Shown: in pieces, positions 43,189 to 52,855 of the stretch
Position numbering within the stretch: position 1 is the stretch's first letter
Layout of the letters: every line of letters begins with the position of its first letter
Assembly: GCF_022012445.1 (NCBI RefSeq)
Contig: NZ_JAKLTS010000003.1
Coordinates: 124,001 to 188,000, forward strand
Source: Massilia sp. TS11
GTDB taxonomy: Bacteria > Pseudomonadota > Gammaproteobacteria > Burkholderiales > Burkholderiaceae_D
Direction of reading: 5' to 3'
Length of the DNA: 64,000 nucleotides
Notes under the pieces: model-generated
What the model was told of the DNA's origin: nothing
Databases searched by the model: none
Seen by the model: the letters and a program-made list of their open reading frames with translations, nothing else
Position numbers and translations under genes: made by a program

Positions 43189-44045
43189 CGCCGCAGGCCG
43201 CGCCGCCCGCCTTCGAGATCGTCATCACCGTCGACGACCTGCCCGCGCATGGACCGCTGCCGCCGGGGATGAGCCGCCTTGGCATCGCGGAGCAGACCCT
43301 CGCCGTGCTGAAGGCCCATGGCGTGCCCGAGGCCTGGGGCTTCGTCAACGCCAAGCGCCTGACGGAGGACCCGGCCACCGAGCAGGTGCTGCTGCGCTGG
43401 CGCCAGGCCGGCTACCCGCTCGGGAACCACACCCACAGCCATCTGAATATCGACCGAGCGCCGAGCCAGCGTGCGTGGGAAGCCGACGTGGAGGCCGGGG
43501 AGGGCGCGATTGCGCGCCATATGCCGGGCGATAGCTGGCGCGTCTTCCGCTATCCGAATCTGAATGTGGGCAGCGTGGCGGAACGCCGCGCCGCAGCCCA
43601 GGCCTATCTGCGGGCGAAGGGCTACCGCATCGCCGATGTCAGCGTCGCCTTCAGCGATTGGGACTACACCGATGCCTATGCGCGCTGCCTGGCGCGGGGC
43701 GACCAGGCCAGCATCGCGCAGATGACGCGTGCGTATCTGGCCAATGTGGATGCCGGCATCCTGCGCATGCGGGCGATGAGCCAGCGCGTGTATGGCCGTC
43801 AGATTCCGCAGGTCCTGCTGACCCATCTGGGCGGCTTCAGCGCCATCACGCTCGATGCTGTGCTGAGCAAGCTCGATGCGGCCGGCGCGCGCTACATCAC
43901 CCTGGCACAGGCCCAGCGCGATCCCGCCTACGCCGAAGCAGGCGGCGGCAGCGTGATGAGCCGCGCCGCCCAGGCCCAGTCAAGCGACCTCAGCGGCCTT
44001 CCGACCGTCCCCGACAGCAGCGCCGCCCGGCAAATGTGCAAATAG
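43185..44045 (+). CDS. Polysaccharide deacetylase-like (NodB-type) protein
   Basis: A 286-residue protein with the NodB/CE4 pattern: EIVITVDDLPAHG with D17-D18, GNHTHSHLNID with zinc ligands H82 and H86, and RYPNLNVG. It would hydrolyse N- or O-acetyl groups, or belong to the related group acting on small substrates. No signal peptide is visible, unlike almost all its neighbours, so it may be cytoplasmic. ATG at 43185 has GGAG five bases upstream and overlaps the acetylesterase stop. It ends at TAG just before a GGGGTCAG palindrome. Confidence 0.72.
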   Translation: MTPQAAPPAFEIVITVDDLPAHGPLPPGMSRLGIAEQTLAVLKAHGVPEAWGFVNAKRLTEDPATEQVLLRWRQAGYPLGNHTHSHLNIDRAPSQRAWEADVEAGEGAIARHMPGDSWRVFRYPNLNVGSVAERRAAAQAYLRAKGYRIADVSVAFSDWDYTDAYARCLARGDQASIAQMTRAYLANVDAGILRMRAMSQRVYGRQIPQVLLTHLGGFSAITLDAVLSKLDAAGARYITLAQAQRDPAYAEAGGGSVMSRAAQAQSSDLSGLPTVPDSSAARQMCK

Positions 44046-44048
44046 GAT

Positions 44049-44070
44049 AAATGGGGTCTGACCCCGATTT
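44049..44070. repeat. Single GGGGTCAG palindrome between convergent genes
   Basis: A palindrome with core GGGGTCTGACCCC fills the space between the deacetylase stop and the GH2 stop. On the minus strand it reads TAAATCGGGGTCAG, where TAA is the GH2 stop, the same context as after rhaM. It may act as a bidirectional terminator. Confidence 0.75.
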
Positions 44071-47029
44071 AGTTGTGGGGCAATTCGTAGAACTCGGCTT
44101 CAACAATTGAGAGCACGCCTTTCGGGGTGCGGTTGGCGCCGGTGTCGGCGATGGCCTGGTTGGCCACTTCGGTCAGCACGATGGCGTTCTTCTCGTCGGC
44201 CGCGCCATTCAGTTCGATCCGCACTTCGCTGCCGCGCACCGCGCGCAGCGGCAGGGTCACGTAGCCGAGGCTCTTGGGCGTCATGCCGCTGTAGACGACC
44301 TGGCCGTCGATCAGCACACGCAACGGGTAGCTGCGCTCGCGCCAGCCGGAGAGTTTGAGCACCACTTCGCTTAAGGTCACGGGCCGAGCCAGCTGGTAGC
44401 GGATCGCGGGTGCCGGGTCGCCACTGACGCTGGCCCAGACGGTGGTCTCGTCGTCGTCGATGGATTTGGCGGCATCTTCGGCGCGGCTGCTGGCGGTGGC
44501 GCTGGCCACTGGCACGGCCACGCGGCTGGCGCGATAGGAGGGGCTGGTCGGCGTGGGGCCGCGCTCCAGATGCAGGGGCAGGCCGGCGTCGGGCAGACGC
44601 ATGCTCAGGCCATCCTGTACCGTCACGGCGCGTGAGGGCAATTGGAGTTCGGCCGGCGCGAGTCCGGGGGCGCTGGCTCGCACGCGGATCACGCCTGCGC
44701 TGGTCGCGCTGCGCAGCAGGGCGCGGTTGATGCCGCCTTCCACCGGCAGGTCGCGGTCGAGGATGTGGTTATGCGGCCCCTGCGCGATCCCGCCGCGCCA
44801 TTCGGCCGGACCGGCGATCTCAAAATGTATGCTGTCGTTGGCCAGCGGGTGGCGCTGGCCTGTTGCGTCCACCACTTCCACCTGCAGCAGGGCGAGGTCG
44901 GCGCCGTCGGCCTGCAGGCCCTGGGGCCCGGTCTGCACACTCAGTTTGAGGGCGCTTGGCGGGCCAGCCGTGCGCAGCGTCGCTTCGCAGATGGCTTTGC
45001 CGCTGGCGTCGTAGCCAATGGCTTTCAGCTCGCCGGGCTGCCATGCCACTGCGTCAAAGGTGAACAGAAAGCGTTCGCTCTGTCGCCCGCGGCCGATCTT
45101 CTGGCCATTCAGGTAGAGGTCGACGCGCTCGGCGCTGGAGACCACGGTGATGGGTTTGACGGTGCCGGGCGCGTAGTTCCAGTGGCCGATGATGTGGGCG
45201 CGCGCGCGCTCCACGTCGACCCAGCCATCCCACATCACCTGATGCGCGTAGTAGCCGTCCTTGGGGATGCGCATGGCGTCCACTTCGCCGCTGCGCCGGT
45301 AGTTTTCGGCGCCGCGGTGGTGCGTATTACTGTCCGAGAAAATGATGTTCACGCCGCCGCTCGACACGCGCGTGCCGGTGCCGGGCCGCTCGCGCCAGTA
45401 GTCGTACCAGCGTTTGACGTTTTCGATCGCGTGCGAATCCTGATTGCGGTTGTAGGCGCTGGCATCCTGGCCTTTGTGCAGCGGGCCGTCGCCATCCTTG
45501 TGGTAGGGCGGGCTTTGCTCGTCCCAGAATTTGCGCGCGCCTTCGTCGCGCGAGTACTCCATGGCCCACATGGGAATGCGGGCGCTCTTGTTCACGTAGA
45601 GCATCTCGCCGCCGTATTCGGCCACTTGCTGCAGCGCGGTGCTGAGCATCTCGCGGCTGCCGCTGGCGCGTCCGCCGTGCGGATCGTACTGGTCGCGCAG
45701 GGCCTTCATCTCCTGCATATGCTCGGCGCTCACGCCGCGGTTTCCGCTTTCGTAGAAGATGATGCTGGGGCTATTGCGGTTGTAGATGATCGCGTCGCGC
45801 ATGACGGCGATGCGCTGCTCCCAGCGGCGGCCGCTGACATCGGCCTCGGCGTCGCCGGCCGGCATGGCCTGAATCAGGCCGAGGCGGTCGAAGGATTCGA
45901 CATCCTGCTTCCACGGGGTGATGTGCATCCAGCGCACCAGATTGCCATTGCTGCCAAGGATAAGGCCATTGCTGTAATCGCTCAGCCAGGGCGGGACGGA
46001 CAGGCCGATGGCAGGCCACTCGTTGGAGCTGCGCTGGGCATAGCCGTGCACCTGTATCACGCGGCCGTTCAGGGCGATCATGCCGTCCTTGAAGGCGGTC
46101 TGGCGAAAGCCGGTGCGGGTGCGCACTTCGTCGATCACTTTGCCATCGGCCTTGAGCGCGGTGCGTACCTCGTACAGATAGCCGTAGCCCCAGCTCCAGA
46201 AGTGCAGGCCGCTCACGGGCGCGCTGGCCTTGAGGACTGCGCTGGCACCTGCGGCCAGGGTCTGCGGCGCACCATCGAAGCTGGCTACGCGCTTGCCCTC
46301 GGCGTCGTACAGGCTCACGCTGTAGCTGATGCGGCGTGGCTGGCTGTCCTCGTTGCGCACTTCGGATTCGGCGTGGATGGTGGCGCGCCCGCCGGTCTGC
46401 GCAAAGTCGCTGGCATACACGTAGACGCCGGTGGTGCCCAGGCTGGAATACAGGGGCAGGGTCTGATACACGCGGTCGGCCACGTGCAGGCGCACGTTCT
46501 TGGGCAGGCCGCCGTAGTTGGCGTTGAAGTTCTTGTCGGCCCACTGGTAGCGCTGCCCGCTGGCCTGTTCGCGGTAGTCCCAGCTGTTGTCGGTGCGGAC
46601 GGCGACGACGTTGTCGCCATCGGTGACGGCGCTGCTGATGTCGACGCCGAATGCGGTGATGCCGTTTTCGTGCAGCGCCAGGCGCTTGCCGTTGACGTAG
46701 ACCTCGGCCGCCTGGCGCGCGCCTTCAAACTCGAGGAAGATCTTGTGGCCGAATGCGCCCGCGGGCAGGCGGAAGTGCTTGCGGTACCAGGCTACGCCGG
46801 TACTGTGGTCGGCGATGTCCTTGGCGAAGGCGTCGTTTTCGTTCCAGGCGCGCGGCAGGGTCACGCGCTGCCAGCTGCTGTCATCAAAGCCCGGATCGGC
46901 CGCACGCGCCGGATCGGCCACGGCCAGCCGCCAACCGGGATTGAAGTTGTAGACGGTGCGCTCGATGGCGTGCGCGGGGGCGAAGGCGTTGGCCAGAACG
47001 AGGGCTAGCAGGGTAGGGCGCAGGGGCAT
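44069..47029 (-). CDS. GH2-type glycosidase with altered active-site motif
   Basis: A 986-residue secreted protein (signal ends FAPAHA). Order: GH2 sugar-binding jelly roll (about 30-185), Ig-like domain (about 190-310), TIM barrel (about 315-620), Ig-like/DUF4982-type domains (about 620-800), and a C-terminal galactose-binding domain (about 830-970). It probably acts on beta-galactan or arabinogalactan side chains. The usual GNE acid/base motif is replaced: SIIFYESGNRG has Arg (R431) where Glu stands normally, with Glu427 three residues earlier. PMWAMEYSRDEG supplies the likely nucleophile. It is divergent from gudD across a region with two LacI-type palindromes. Confidence 0.75.
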   Translation of the reverse strand: MPLRPTLLALVLANAFAPAHAIERTVYNFNPGWRLAVADPARAADPGFDDSSWQRVTLPRAWNENDAFAKDIADHSTGVAWYRKHFRLPAGAFGHKIFLEFEGARQAAEVYVNGKRLALHENGITAFGVDISSAVTDGDNVVAVRTDNSWDYREQASGQRYQWADKNFNANYGGLPKNVRLHVADRVYQTLPLYSSLGTTGVYVYASDFAQTGGRATIHAESEVRNEDSQPRRISYSVSLYDAEGKRVASFDGAPQTLAAGASAVLKASAPVSGLHFWSWGYGYLYEVRTALKADGKVIDEVRTRTGFRQTAFKDGMIALNGRVIQVHGYAQRSSNEWPAIGLSVPPWLSDYSNGLILGSNGNLVRWMHITPWKQDVESFDRLGLIQAMPAGDAEADVSGRRWEQRIAVMRDAIIYNRNSPSIIFYESGNRGVSAEHMQEMKALRDQYDPHGGRASGSREMLSTALQQVAEYGGEMLYVNKSARIPMWAMEYSRDEGARKFWDEQSPPYHKDGDGPLHKGQDASAYNRNQDSHAIENVKRWYDYWRERPGTGTRVSSGGVNIIFSDSNTHHRGAENYRRSGEVDAMRIPKDGYYAHQVMWDGWVDVERARAHIIGHWNYAPGTVKPITVVSSAERVDLYLNGQKIGRGRQSERFLFTFDAVAWQPGELKAIGYDASGKAICEATLRTAGPPSALKLSVQTGPQGLQADGADLALLQVEVVDATGQRHPLANDSIHFEIAGPAEWRGGIAQGPHNHILDRDLPVEGGINRALLRSATSAGVIRVRASAPGLAPAELQLPSRAVTVQDGLSMRLPDAGLPLHLERGPTPTSPSYRASRVAVPVASATASSRAEDAAKSIDDDETTVWASVSGDPAPAIRYQLARPVTLSEVVLKLSGWRERSYPLRVLIDGQVVYSGMTPKSLGYVTLPLRAVRGSEVRIELNGAADEKNAIVLTEVANQAIADTGANRTPKGVLSIVEAEFYELPHN

Positions 47030-47195
47030 GATGGGCTCGGATTTGGTAGCGATACCAGTGCGATGCTAGGACGGGGTCTGGGCAGCGTCAATCCTTGCGA
47101 CTGCTTTGATCATGGGCTTGATTGAATGCGGCAAGAGCTGCGCAGCGCGGATGCAGATGTGTTACGGTAGCGCTACCATCGTCAAGGAATCCGCC
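47030..47195. promoter_or_regulatory. Divergent GH2 / gudD control region with LacI operators
   Basis: Two LacI-type dyads with central CG lie here: GGTAGCGATACC (47045-47056, one mismatch) close to the GH2 start, and the perfect palindrome GGTAGCGCTACC (47166-47177) about 20 bases before the gudD ATG. Their centres are 121 bp apart. The first would block the GH2 promoter or its start, the second gudD. The LacI-family gene at 40.5 kb is the only such regulator in the window. Confidence 0.6.
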
Positions 47196-48527
47196 ATGTC
47201 TTCGTCTCCCCTCGTCACCGCCGTCCGTGTCATTCCCGTCGCCGGGCGCGACAGCATGCTGCTTAATCTGTCGGGCGCGCACGGGCCTTACTTCACGCGC
47301 AATCTGGTGCTGCTGACCGACAGTTCGGGTGCGACCGGCGTGGGCGAGGTGCCGGGCGGCGAGGCGATCCGGCGTACATTGGAGGAAGCCGCTGCGCTGG
47401 TGATCGGCCAGCCGGTTGGCGACTATCGCGCGATTCTGAATGCCGTGCGCGCCGCCTTTGCCGACCGCGATGCGGGCGGGCGTGGCCAACAGACCTTCGA
47501 CCTGCGCGTGATGGTGCATGCCGTCACCGCGCTGGAGGCGGCGCTGCTCGATTTGCTCGGCAAATTCCTTGGCCTGCCCGTGTGTGCCCTGCTCGGCGAC
47601 GGGCAGCAGCGCGCGCAGGTGCCGATGCTCGGCTACCTGTTCTACATCGGCGACCGGCGCCAGACGGACCTGGACTACGACAGCGCGCCCCAAGCCGAAG
47701 ACGACTGGCTGCGCCTGCGCCACGAGGCCGCCCTGGACACCGCTGGGGTGCTGCGTCTGGCCGAGGCGGCCCAGCGCCGCTATGGTTTTCAGGACTTCAA
47801 ACTGAAAGGCGGCGTGCTGGCCGGCGACGCCGAGATCGAGGCGGTGACGGCCCTGCATGCGCGCTTTCCCGAGGCGCGCATCACGCTCGACCCGAACGGC
47901 GCCTGGTCGCTGGCCGAGGCCGTGCGCCTATGCCGCGGCAAGGGTGAGGTGCTGGCTTATGCCGAAGATCCGTGCGGCGCGGAGAACGGCTTTTCGGGCC
48001 GCGAGGTGATGGCCGAATTTCGCCGCGCCACCGGTCTGCCCACTGCCACCAATATGATCGCCACCGACTGGCGCGAAATGGGCCATGCGGTGATGCTGCA
48101 GTCGGTCAGCATTCCGCTGGCGGACCCGCATTTCTGGACCATGGCCGGTTCGGTGCGGGTGGCGCAGATGTGTCATGAGTGGGGCCTGACCTGGGGCTCG
48201 CACTCCAACAATCACTTCGATGTGTCGCTCGCGATGTTCACCCATGTGGCGGCAGCGGCGCCGGGCCAGATCACGGCCATCGACACGCACTGGATCTGGC
48301 AGGACGGCCAATACCTGACGCGCAATCCGCTGCAGATCCTTGATGGCCAGGTCGCCGTGCCCAGCGCGCCGGGGCTCGGCGTGGAGCTCGATATGGACGC
48401 GGTCGAGCAGGCGCACGCGCTGTACCAGGCCAAGGGCCTGGGCGCGCGCGACGATGCGATGGCGATGCAGTATCTGATCCCGGGCTGGATATTCAAGCCC
48501 AAGCGCCCCTGTCTGGTGCGCGACTGA
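47196..48527 (+). CDS. gudD: D-glucarate dehydratase
   Basis: A 443-residue cytoplasmic enolase-superfamily enzyme. The N-terminal capping domain is followed by the barrel with base pair FKLKGG (K202-L-K204), metal ligands in ITLDPNGAW and [26 protein letters not shown], and the second base in [13 protein letters not shown] (H336). It dehydrates glucarate, or the epimer idarate, to 5-keto-4-deoxyglucarate, and so handles uronic acids oxidised to aldarates. ATG at 47196 has AAGGA eight bases upstream. It stands alone, divergent from GH2 with a perfect LacI-type operator before it, and ends six bases before the convergent CE12/GH43 gene. Confidence 0.9.
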   Translation: MSSSPLVTAVRVIPVAGRDSMLLNLSGAHGPYFTRNLVLLTDSSGATGVGEVPGGEAIRRTLEEAAALVIGQPVGDYRAILNAVRAAFADRDAGGRGQQTFDLRVMVHAVTALEAALLDLLGKFLGLPVCALLGDGQQRAQVPMLGYLFYIGDRRQTDLDYDSAPQAEDDWLRLRHEAALDTAGVLRLAEAAQRRYGFQDFKLKGGVLAGDAEIEAVTALHARFPEARITLDPNGAWSLAEAVRLCRGKGEVLAYAEDPCGAENGFSGREVMAEFRRATGLPTATNMIATDWREMGHAVMLQSVSIPLADPHFWTMAGSVRVAQMCHEWGLTWGSHSNNHFDVSLAMFTHVAAAAPGQITAIDTHWIWQDGQYLTRNPLQILDGQVAVPSAPGLGVELDMDAVEQAHALYQAKGLGARDDAMAMQYLIPGWIFKPKRPCLVRD

Positions 48528-48533
48528 GGAGCG

Positions 48534-50594
48534 TCAGCGCAGCGCCGGCAGCAGGCTCGCCGGCACGGCGATGGCGGTCCCGTGGCGCATGCGCTGCGGC
48601 GTCCCTTCGTCGGGGAAGTGCATCTTGTCGCTCACGTTCTCCCAGTGGATCAGATCGCGCGAGCGCAATGCGCGGTAGTGCTTGGCCTGGTAGGCGTCGT
48701 AGTAGACGATGACGTCCCGGCCCACCTGCAGCGCGGTCGGCCCTTCGGCCCATTCGCCGGCGGGGCTGATCGGCGCGGACGGCGCGCCCACCTGGCCCTG
48801 CAGGCCGCCGCTGACGGGAGCCAGCAGCAGGTGCTTGCGCGGCGGGTAGCGCGTTTCATCCTTGTACAGTAGATAGGTCTGGCCGTCCTTCTGCACAAAG
48901 GTGGCGTCGATCGACGAAAAGCCCGGATCGAACATCACTTTCGGCGGCGTCAGCATGTACAGGTCGCGCGTGCTGCTCGTGTAGATGCGGTGGTTGTAGC
49001 CGTTCTCGGACTGGCCATCGCTCGCGGCGAAACGGCCCGGCACGGTGGACGCCCACATGAGCAGGTATTCGCCCTTGGCCGCGTCCCAGGTGATTTCGGG
49101 CGCCCAGGCATTGCGCGCCGTGGGTTCGCTCTCCATCACGGGCAGGGCGCGCGGCGTGGTCCAGGTTTTCAGATCGGCCGAGGCGGCGTAGCCGATGATG
49201 CGGTCGTTCCAGCCCGTGGTCCAGACCAGATGGAACAGGCCATCGGGACCGCGCAGCAGGCAGGGGTCGCGCATCAGGCCCGCACCGAGGTCGGAGCGCA
49301 GGAAGGCGGCGCCGCCGCCCAGCTTCTCCCAGTGGTAGCCGTCGGTGCTGGCGGCCAGGTGCAGGCCGTCCTTGCCGTTCTCGATGAAATAGGCGAAGAC
49401 ATAGGCCACGGCCTCGTCGCCGAGCGGACGCGCGGCCTGCTTGCCGGGGCTGGGCGGCACGGCGAAACTGGCTTGCTCGAGGTCGGGCGCGATGAAGGGC
49501 GCGAGCGCGGGCTGCACCTGCTTTAGCTGGCTGGCGACCAGGCGCGCCAGTTCCCAGGCGCCGCGGTTGCTGTGGTGGGTGTTGTCGATGCGGTCAGGCG
49601 CGGGCTGGGCGAACAGCTGCTTCGAGCCCTCCACCCCAAAGCGCTGATACAGCGGCTTGCTCAGGGCGTTCAGGTCGATGAAGGGCGCGCCTGCGGCGGC
49701 GGCCGCGCTGCGGGCGGCATTCGCATAGTCGATCAGCGAGGGCAGTACCTCGCCCTGGGCATTGAAGCCGCGCCGCTCCATCGGCGACAGCACCACGGCC
49801 ACGCCGCCGCGCGCGCGGATGGCGTCGATGTGCTGGGTCAGCTCGGCCTGATAGCTGGCCAGGCTGCCTTTGCCGCTGGCGAGCTGCTTCTGGTCGTTGT
49901 GCCCGAACTGCAGCAGCACGGTGTCGCCCGGGCGCAGGCTGGCCACCACCTTATCGAGCCGGCGGCGGCCGATCGAGTCGCGGTAGGTCTCGCCCGATTC
50001 CGCGTGGTTGGCCACGGCCACTTCGCCCGTCACAAAGCGCGGCAGCATCTGGCCCCAGCTGGCATACGGCTCGCCCGACTGGTCGGCCACGGTGGAGTCG
50101 CCCAGCAGGAAGACCGTCGGCACGCTCACCGGCTCGATGCGCACCGCCTGTACCTGCGGGTGTTTACCTTCGAAGGACAGGGTCAGGCGGCCGTCCCAGG
50201 CCCAGGCTTCGTCGATCGCTTCGCGCGGGGTTTTGAGTCTGACCTCGCCGGCGGCGATGCCCGCGAGCGCCGGAATCTTCGGCGTGCGCACATTGACGAT
50301 GAATCTGCGCGTGAGGCGCTGGCCGGGCGCGGTGGCCACGGCCTCCAGCATCAGGCGGCGCAGTTCGGCCTTGATGGTGGTGTCGCCCGCGTCCTTGCCG
50401 CCGAGGGTGACGGTGACGCGGTAATTCCCCTCGGGGACATCGACGCTGAAGGCCTGCGGCTGCTGCGGCTCGCTGCCGTAGCCGCGCGCGGCGCTGTAGA
50501 CCGGCTGCGGCCCGGCCGAAAAATCGAATTGCAGCGGACCGGCGGCCAGGGCCGGCCCGCCCAGCAGGGCAAGCAGCAGGGGCAGGGCCTTCAT
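48534..50594 (-). CDS. CE12 acetylesterase - GH43 fusion
   Basis: A 686-residue secreted enzyme with two catalytic modules. After the signal (ending PALAAG), about 20-155 is a beta-sandwich; about 158-370 is a CE12 SGNH esterase with GDSTVADQSG (S167), GHND (N233) and DNTHHSN (D337, H340). From about 395 to 680 there is a GH43 five-bladed propeller: MRDPCLL (D443), WAPEITWD, FSSIDATFVQKDG and EWAEGPTALQ. It could both deacetylate the backbone and trim arabinose or galactose side chains. ATG at 50594 overlaps the GH2 stop (ATGA). It is the last gene of the DUF4861-GH2-CE12/GH43 operon. Confidence 0.85.
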   Translation of the reverse strand: MKALPLLLALLGGPALAAGPLQFDFSAGPQPVYSAARGYGSEPQQPQAFSVDVPEGNYRVTVTLGGKDAGDTTIKAELRRLMLEAVATAPGQRLTRRFIVNVRTPKIPALAGIAAGEVRLKTPREAIDEAWAWDGRLTLSFEGKHPQVQAVRIEPVSVPTVFLLGDSTVADQSGEPYASWGQMLPRFVTGEVAVANHAESGETYRDSIGRRRLDKVVASLRPGDTVLLQFGHNDQKQLASGKGSLASYQAELTQHIDAIRARGGVAVVLSPMERRGFNAQGEVLPSLIDYANAARSAAAAAGAPFIDLNALSKPLYQRFGVEGSKQLFAQPAPDRIDNTHHSNRGAWELARLVASQLKQVQPALAPFIAPDLEQASFAVPPSPGKQAARPLGDEAVAYVFAYFIENGKDGLHLAASTDGYHWEKLGGGAAFLRSDLGAGLMRDPCLLRGPDGLFHLVWTTGWNDRIIGYAASADLKTWTTPRALPVMESEPTARNAWAPEITWDAAKGEYLLMWASTVPGRFAASDGQSENGYNHRIYTSSTRDLYMLTPPKVMFDPGFSSIDATFVQKDGQTYLLYKDETRYPPRKHLLLAPVSGGLQGQVGAPSAPISPAGEWAEGPTALQVGRDVIVYYDAYQAKHYRALRSRDLIHWENVSDKMHFPDEGTPQRMRHGTAIAVPASLLPALR

Positions 50595-52855
50595 TCGGTG
50601 CTCAGGGTGAGGGTCGCGGACGGCAGATTCGGCGCGCTGGCGGTGAACACCAGCCTGCCCTTGGCGGCCGTGGCCTTCACGATGGCGAGACAGCGCCCGG
50701 CGTAGCTCGCGCATTGCGGCGCCTGATAGCTGGCGTGGCTGTTGGCATCGCCATTGTCGACGGCGGCGATGCGGCCCGCGCCGTCGAGCTTGAAGCTGAT
50801 CGGCAGACTCCCCACCGGGACCAATGTGCCCTGGGCGTCGAGCACGCGCACTTCCACCAGCGCGGCATCGTCAAAGCTGGTGCCAAGCCGCTGGCGCGTA
50901 GTGGTCAGGGCGATGCTGGCCGGCGCGCCGGCTGTGCGCAGGGTTTCGCTGGCCACGGCGCGGCCGCCATTGCGGGCTTCGGCGCGCAGGGCGCCGGCGG
51001 CATAGGCCGTGGTCCAGATGCGCGGGGCGTCGTTGGCCGGCTTCTTCTTCACACCGAGCGATTTATCGTTGAGGAAGAGTTCGACTTCTTCCGCGTTCGA
51101 ATACACGGCCACCTGGGCTTCGTCATAGCTGTCCGGATCGCGCGGCGTCCAGTCGGCCACCCAGTTGCCGGCGCCGGCATTGCCGTCGCGCCGCACGATG
51201 TGCACCACCGGCTGGCGGCTCCACCAGCTCTGGCGCTGCAGGCCGAAATGGGTCCAGCTGCCGATGCGGTTGAACAGGGCATTGTTCCAGGTCGTCGCCG
51301 GCCAGTCGGCCTCGCCCAGATAGGCAAAGCCGGTCCACAGGAACTGGCCCGCATAGAAGGGGTTGTCGCGCAGGGCCAGCCATTGTTCGAGCGAGTGGTC
51401 GTTCTCGGTGCCGATCACCTTGCGCGTGGGCTTGGCCTGGTGGACGGCGATCAGCTCCTTGGGCCGGTAGTTCTGACCGATGATGTCCATGGTGTCGGCA
51501 AAGCCGTTTTCGTACACCTTCGACAGGGCCGGGCGGAACAGGCCCATGGTCACGGGCCGGGTCGGGTCGAGCTGGTGGATCAGGTCCTGCTGCTGGGCGT
51601 ATTTGCGGAAGCCCTCGGGCGAGTTCAGGTCGTCGTGGATTTCATTGCCCACGCTGTAGAGCACGATCGACGGGTGGTTACGGTCGCGCACCACCATGCT
51701 GCGCGTATCGGCTTCCCACCACTGGCTGAAGAAGCGGTTGTAGCCCTGTTCGCCAAACTGCTTGGCGGCCGTCCAGGTATCGAAGGTTTCGTCCATGACG
51801 AGGAAACCCATCTCATCGGCCAGGTCGAGGAACTCCGGCGCCACCGGGTTGTGCGAGGTGCGGATCGCATTCACGCCCGCTTCCTTGAGCTTGCCGAGGC
51901 GATAGCGCCAGACGTCGAGCGGCACAGCCGCGCCGACGGCGCCGCCATCGTGGTGCAGGCAGACGCCGTAGAGCTTGATGTTCTCGTCGTTGAGCCAGAA
52001 GCCGGTGTCGGCGTCAAAGCGGGCCGAGCGGATGCCGAAGCGCGTCGTCTGCTCATCGAGCAGCTTGCCGTCCTTGCGCAACTGGGTCACAGCGCGGTAC
52101 AGGCGCGGGCTGGACAGGCCCCAGCGCTGCGGCGCCGGGATGTTTAGCTCAAACGTGCTCGCAGCGCCCGTGTGCCGGGCAACTTCCTTGCCGGACGGGT
52201 CGTAGATGCTGGTGCTGATGCTGGCGTCCGCCTTGCCGGCATCGGCCTGCACGCGCAGCGTGGCTGTTTCGTTCGTAACAGATTGTGTTGCGATGAAAAC
52301 GGATTGCAGGAACTGCGGCGCCGTGCTGACCAGGCGCACATGGCGGTAGATGCCCGCGCCCGTGTAGTAGCGCGAGGCCGGCTGCACGCTATTATCTACC
52401 CGCACCGCCAGCACATTGGCGCCGCCGACTTTCAGATGGGGCGTCAGATCGTAGCTGTAGCTGCTGTAGCCGTAAGGCCGTTGGCCGAGGCGCTTGCCGT
52501 TGATCCAGACCTCGGCATTGGCCATGATGCCGTCGAATTCGATGCGCACGCTGCGCCCAGCTTCATCCTTGGGGACGGTGAAGCGCTTGCGGTACCAGCC
52601 AATGCCGGTGGGCAGATAGCCGCCGCCGCGACCGGCTGGCGCGGCCTGATCGTAGGGGCCTTCGATCGACCAGTCGTGCGGCACGGCCAGGCTGCGCCAG
52701 GCCTCATCGCGAAAGCCCGGCTGCTCCGCGCCCTTGGCATCGCCTTTCAGAAAACGCCAGCCGGCGTCGAAGTCCTGGGTCACGCGGCCGTCGAGCGCCC
52801 AGGCGGGCAGGGCAAAGATCAGGACCAGCAGGGCCGCCAGCCTCGTGCGGCGCAT
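50591..52855 (-). CDS. GH2 beta-galactosidase-type glycosidase
   Basis: A 754-residue secreted protein (signal ends LPAWA). It has the GH2 jelly roll (about 25-180), an Ig-like domain, a TIM barrel (about 285-560) and C-terminal DUF4982/Big-type domains. The acid/base is E405 in LYSVGNEIHDD and the nucleophile E484 in VIGTENDHS; HHDGGAVGAAVP and IRTSHNP are further GH2 markers. It probably removes beta-galactose from rhamnogalacturonan side chains. It starts one base into the DUF4861 stop (TAATG) and is coupled to the CE12/GH43 gene. Confidence 0.85.
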   Translation of the reverse strand: MRRTRLAALLVLIFALPAWALDGRVTQDFDAGWRFLKGDAKGAEQPGFRDEAWRSLAVPHDWSIEGPYDQAAPAGRGGGYLPTGIGWYRKRFTVPKDEAGRSVRIEFDGIMANAEVWINGKRLGQRPYGYSSYSYDLTPHLKVGGANVLAVRVDNSVQPASRYYTGAGIYRHVRLVSTAPQFLQSVFIATQSVTNETATLRVQADAGKADASISTSIYDPSGKEVARHTGAASTFELNIPAPQRWGLSSPRLYRAVTQLRKDGKLLDEQTTRFGIRSARFDADTGFWLNDENIKLYGVCLHHDGGAVGAAVPLDVWRYRLGKLKEAGVNAIRTSHNPVAPEFLDLADEMGFLVMDETFDTWTAAKQFGEQGYNRFFSQWWEADTRSMVVRDRNHPSIVLYSVGNEIHDDLNSPEGFRKYAQQQDLIHQLDPTRPVTMGLFRPALSKVYENGFADTMDIIGQNYRPKELIAVHQAKPTRKVIGTENDHSLEQWLALRDNPFYAGQFLWTGFAYLGEADWPATTWNNALFNRIGSWTHFGLQRQSWWSRQPVVHIVRRDGNAGAGNWVADWTPRDPDSYDEAQVAVYSNAEEVELFLNDKSLGVKKKPANDAPRIWTTAYAAGALRAEARNGGRAVASETLRTAGAPASIALTTTRQRLGTSFDDAALVEVRVLDAQGTLVPVGSLPISFKLDGAGRIAAVDNGDANSHASYQAPQCASYAGRCLAIVKATAAKGRLVFTASAPNLPSATLTLSTE

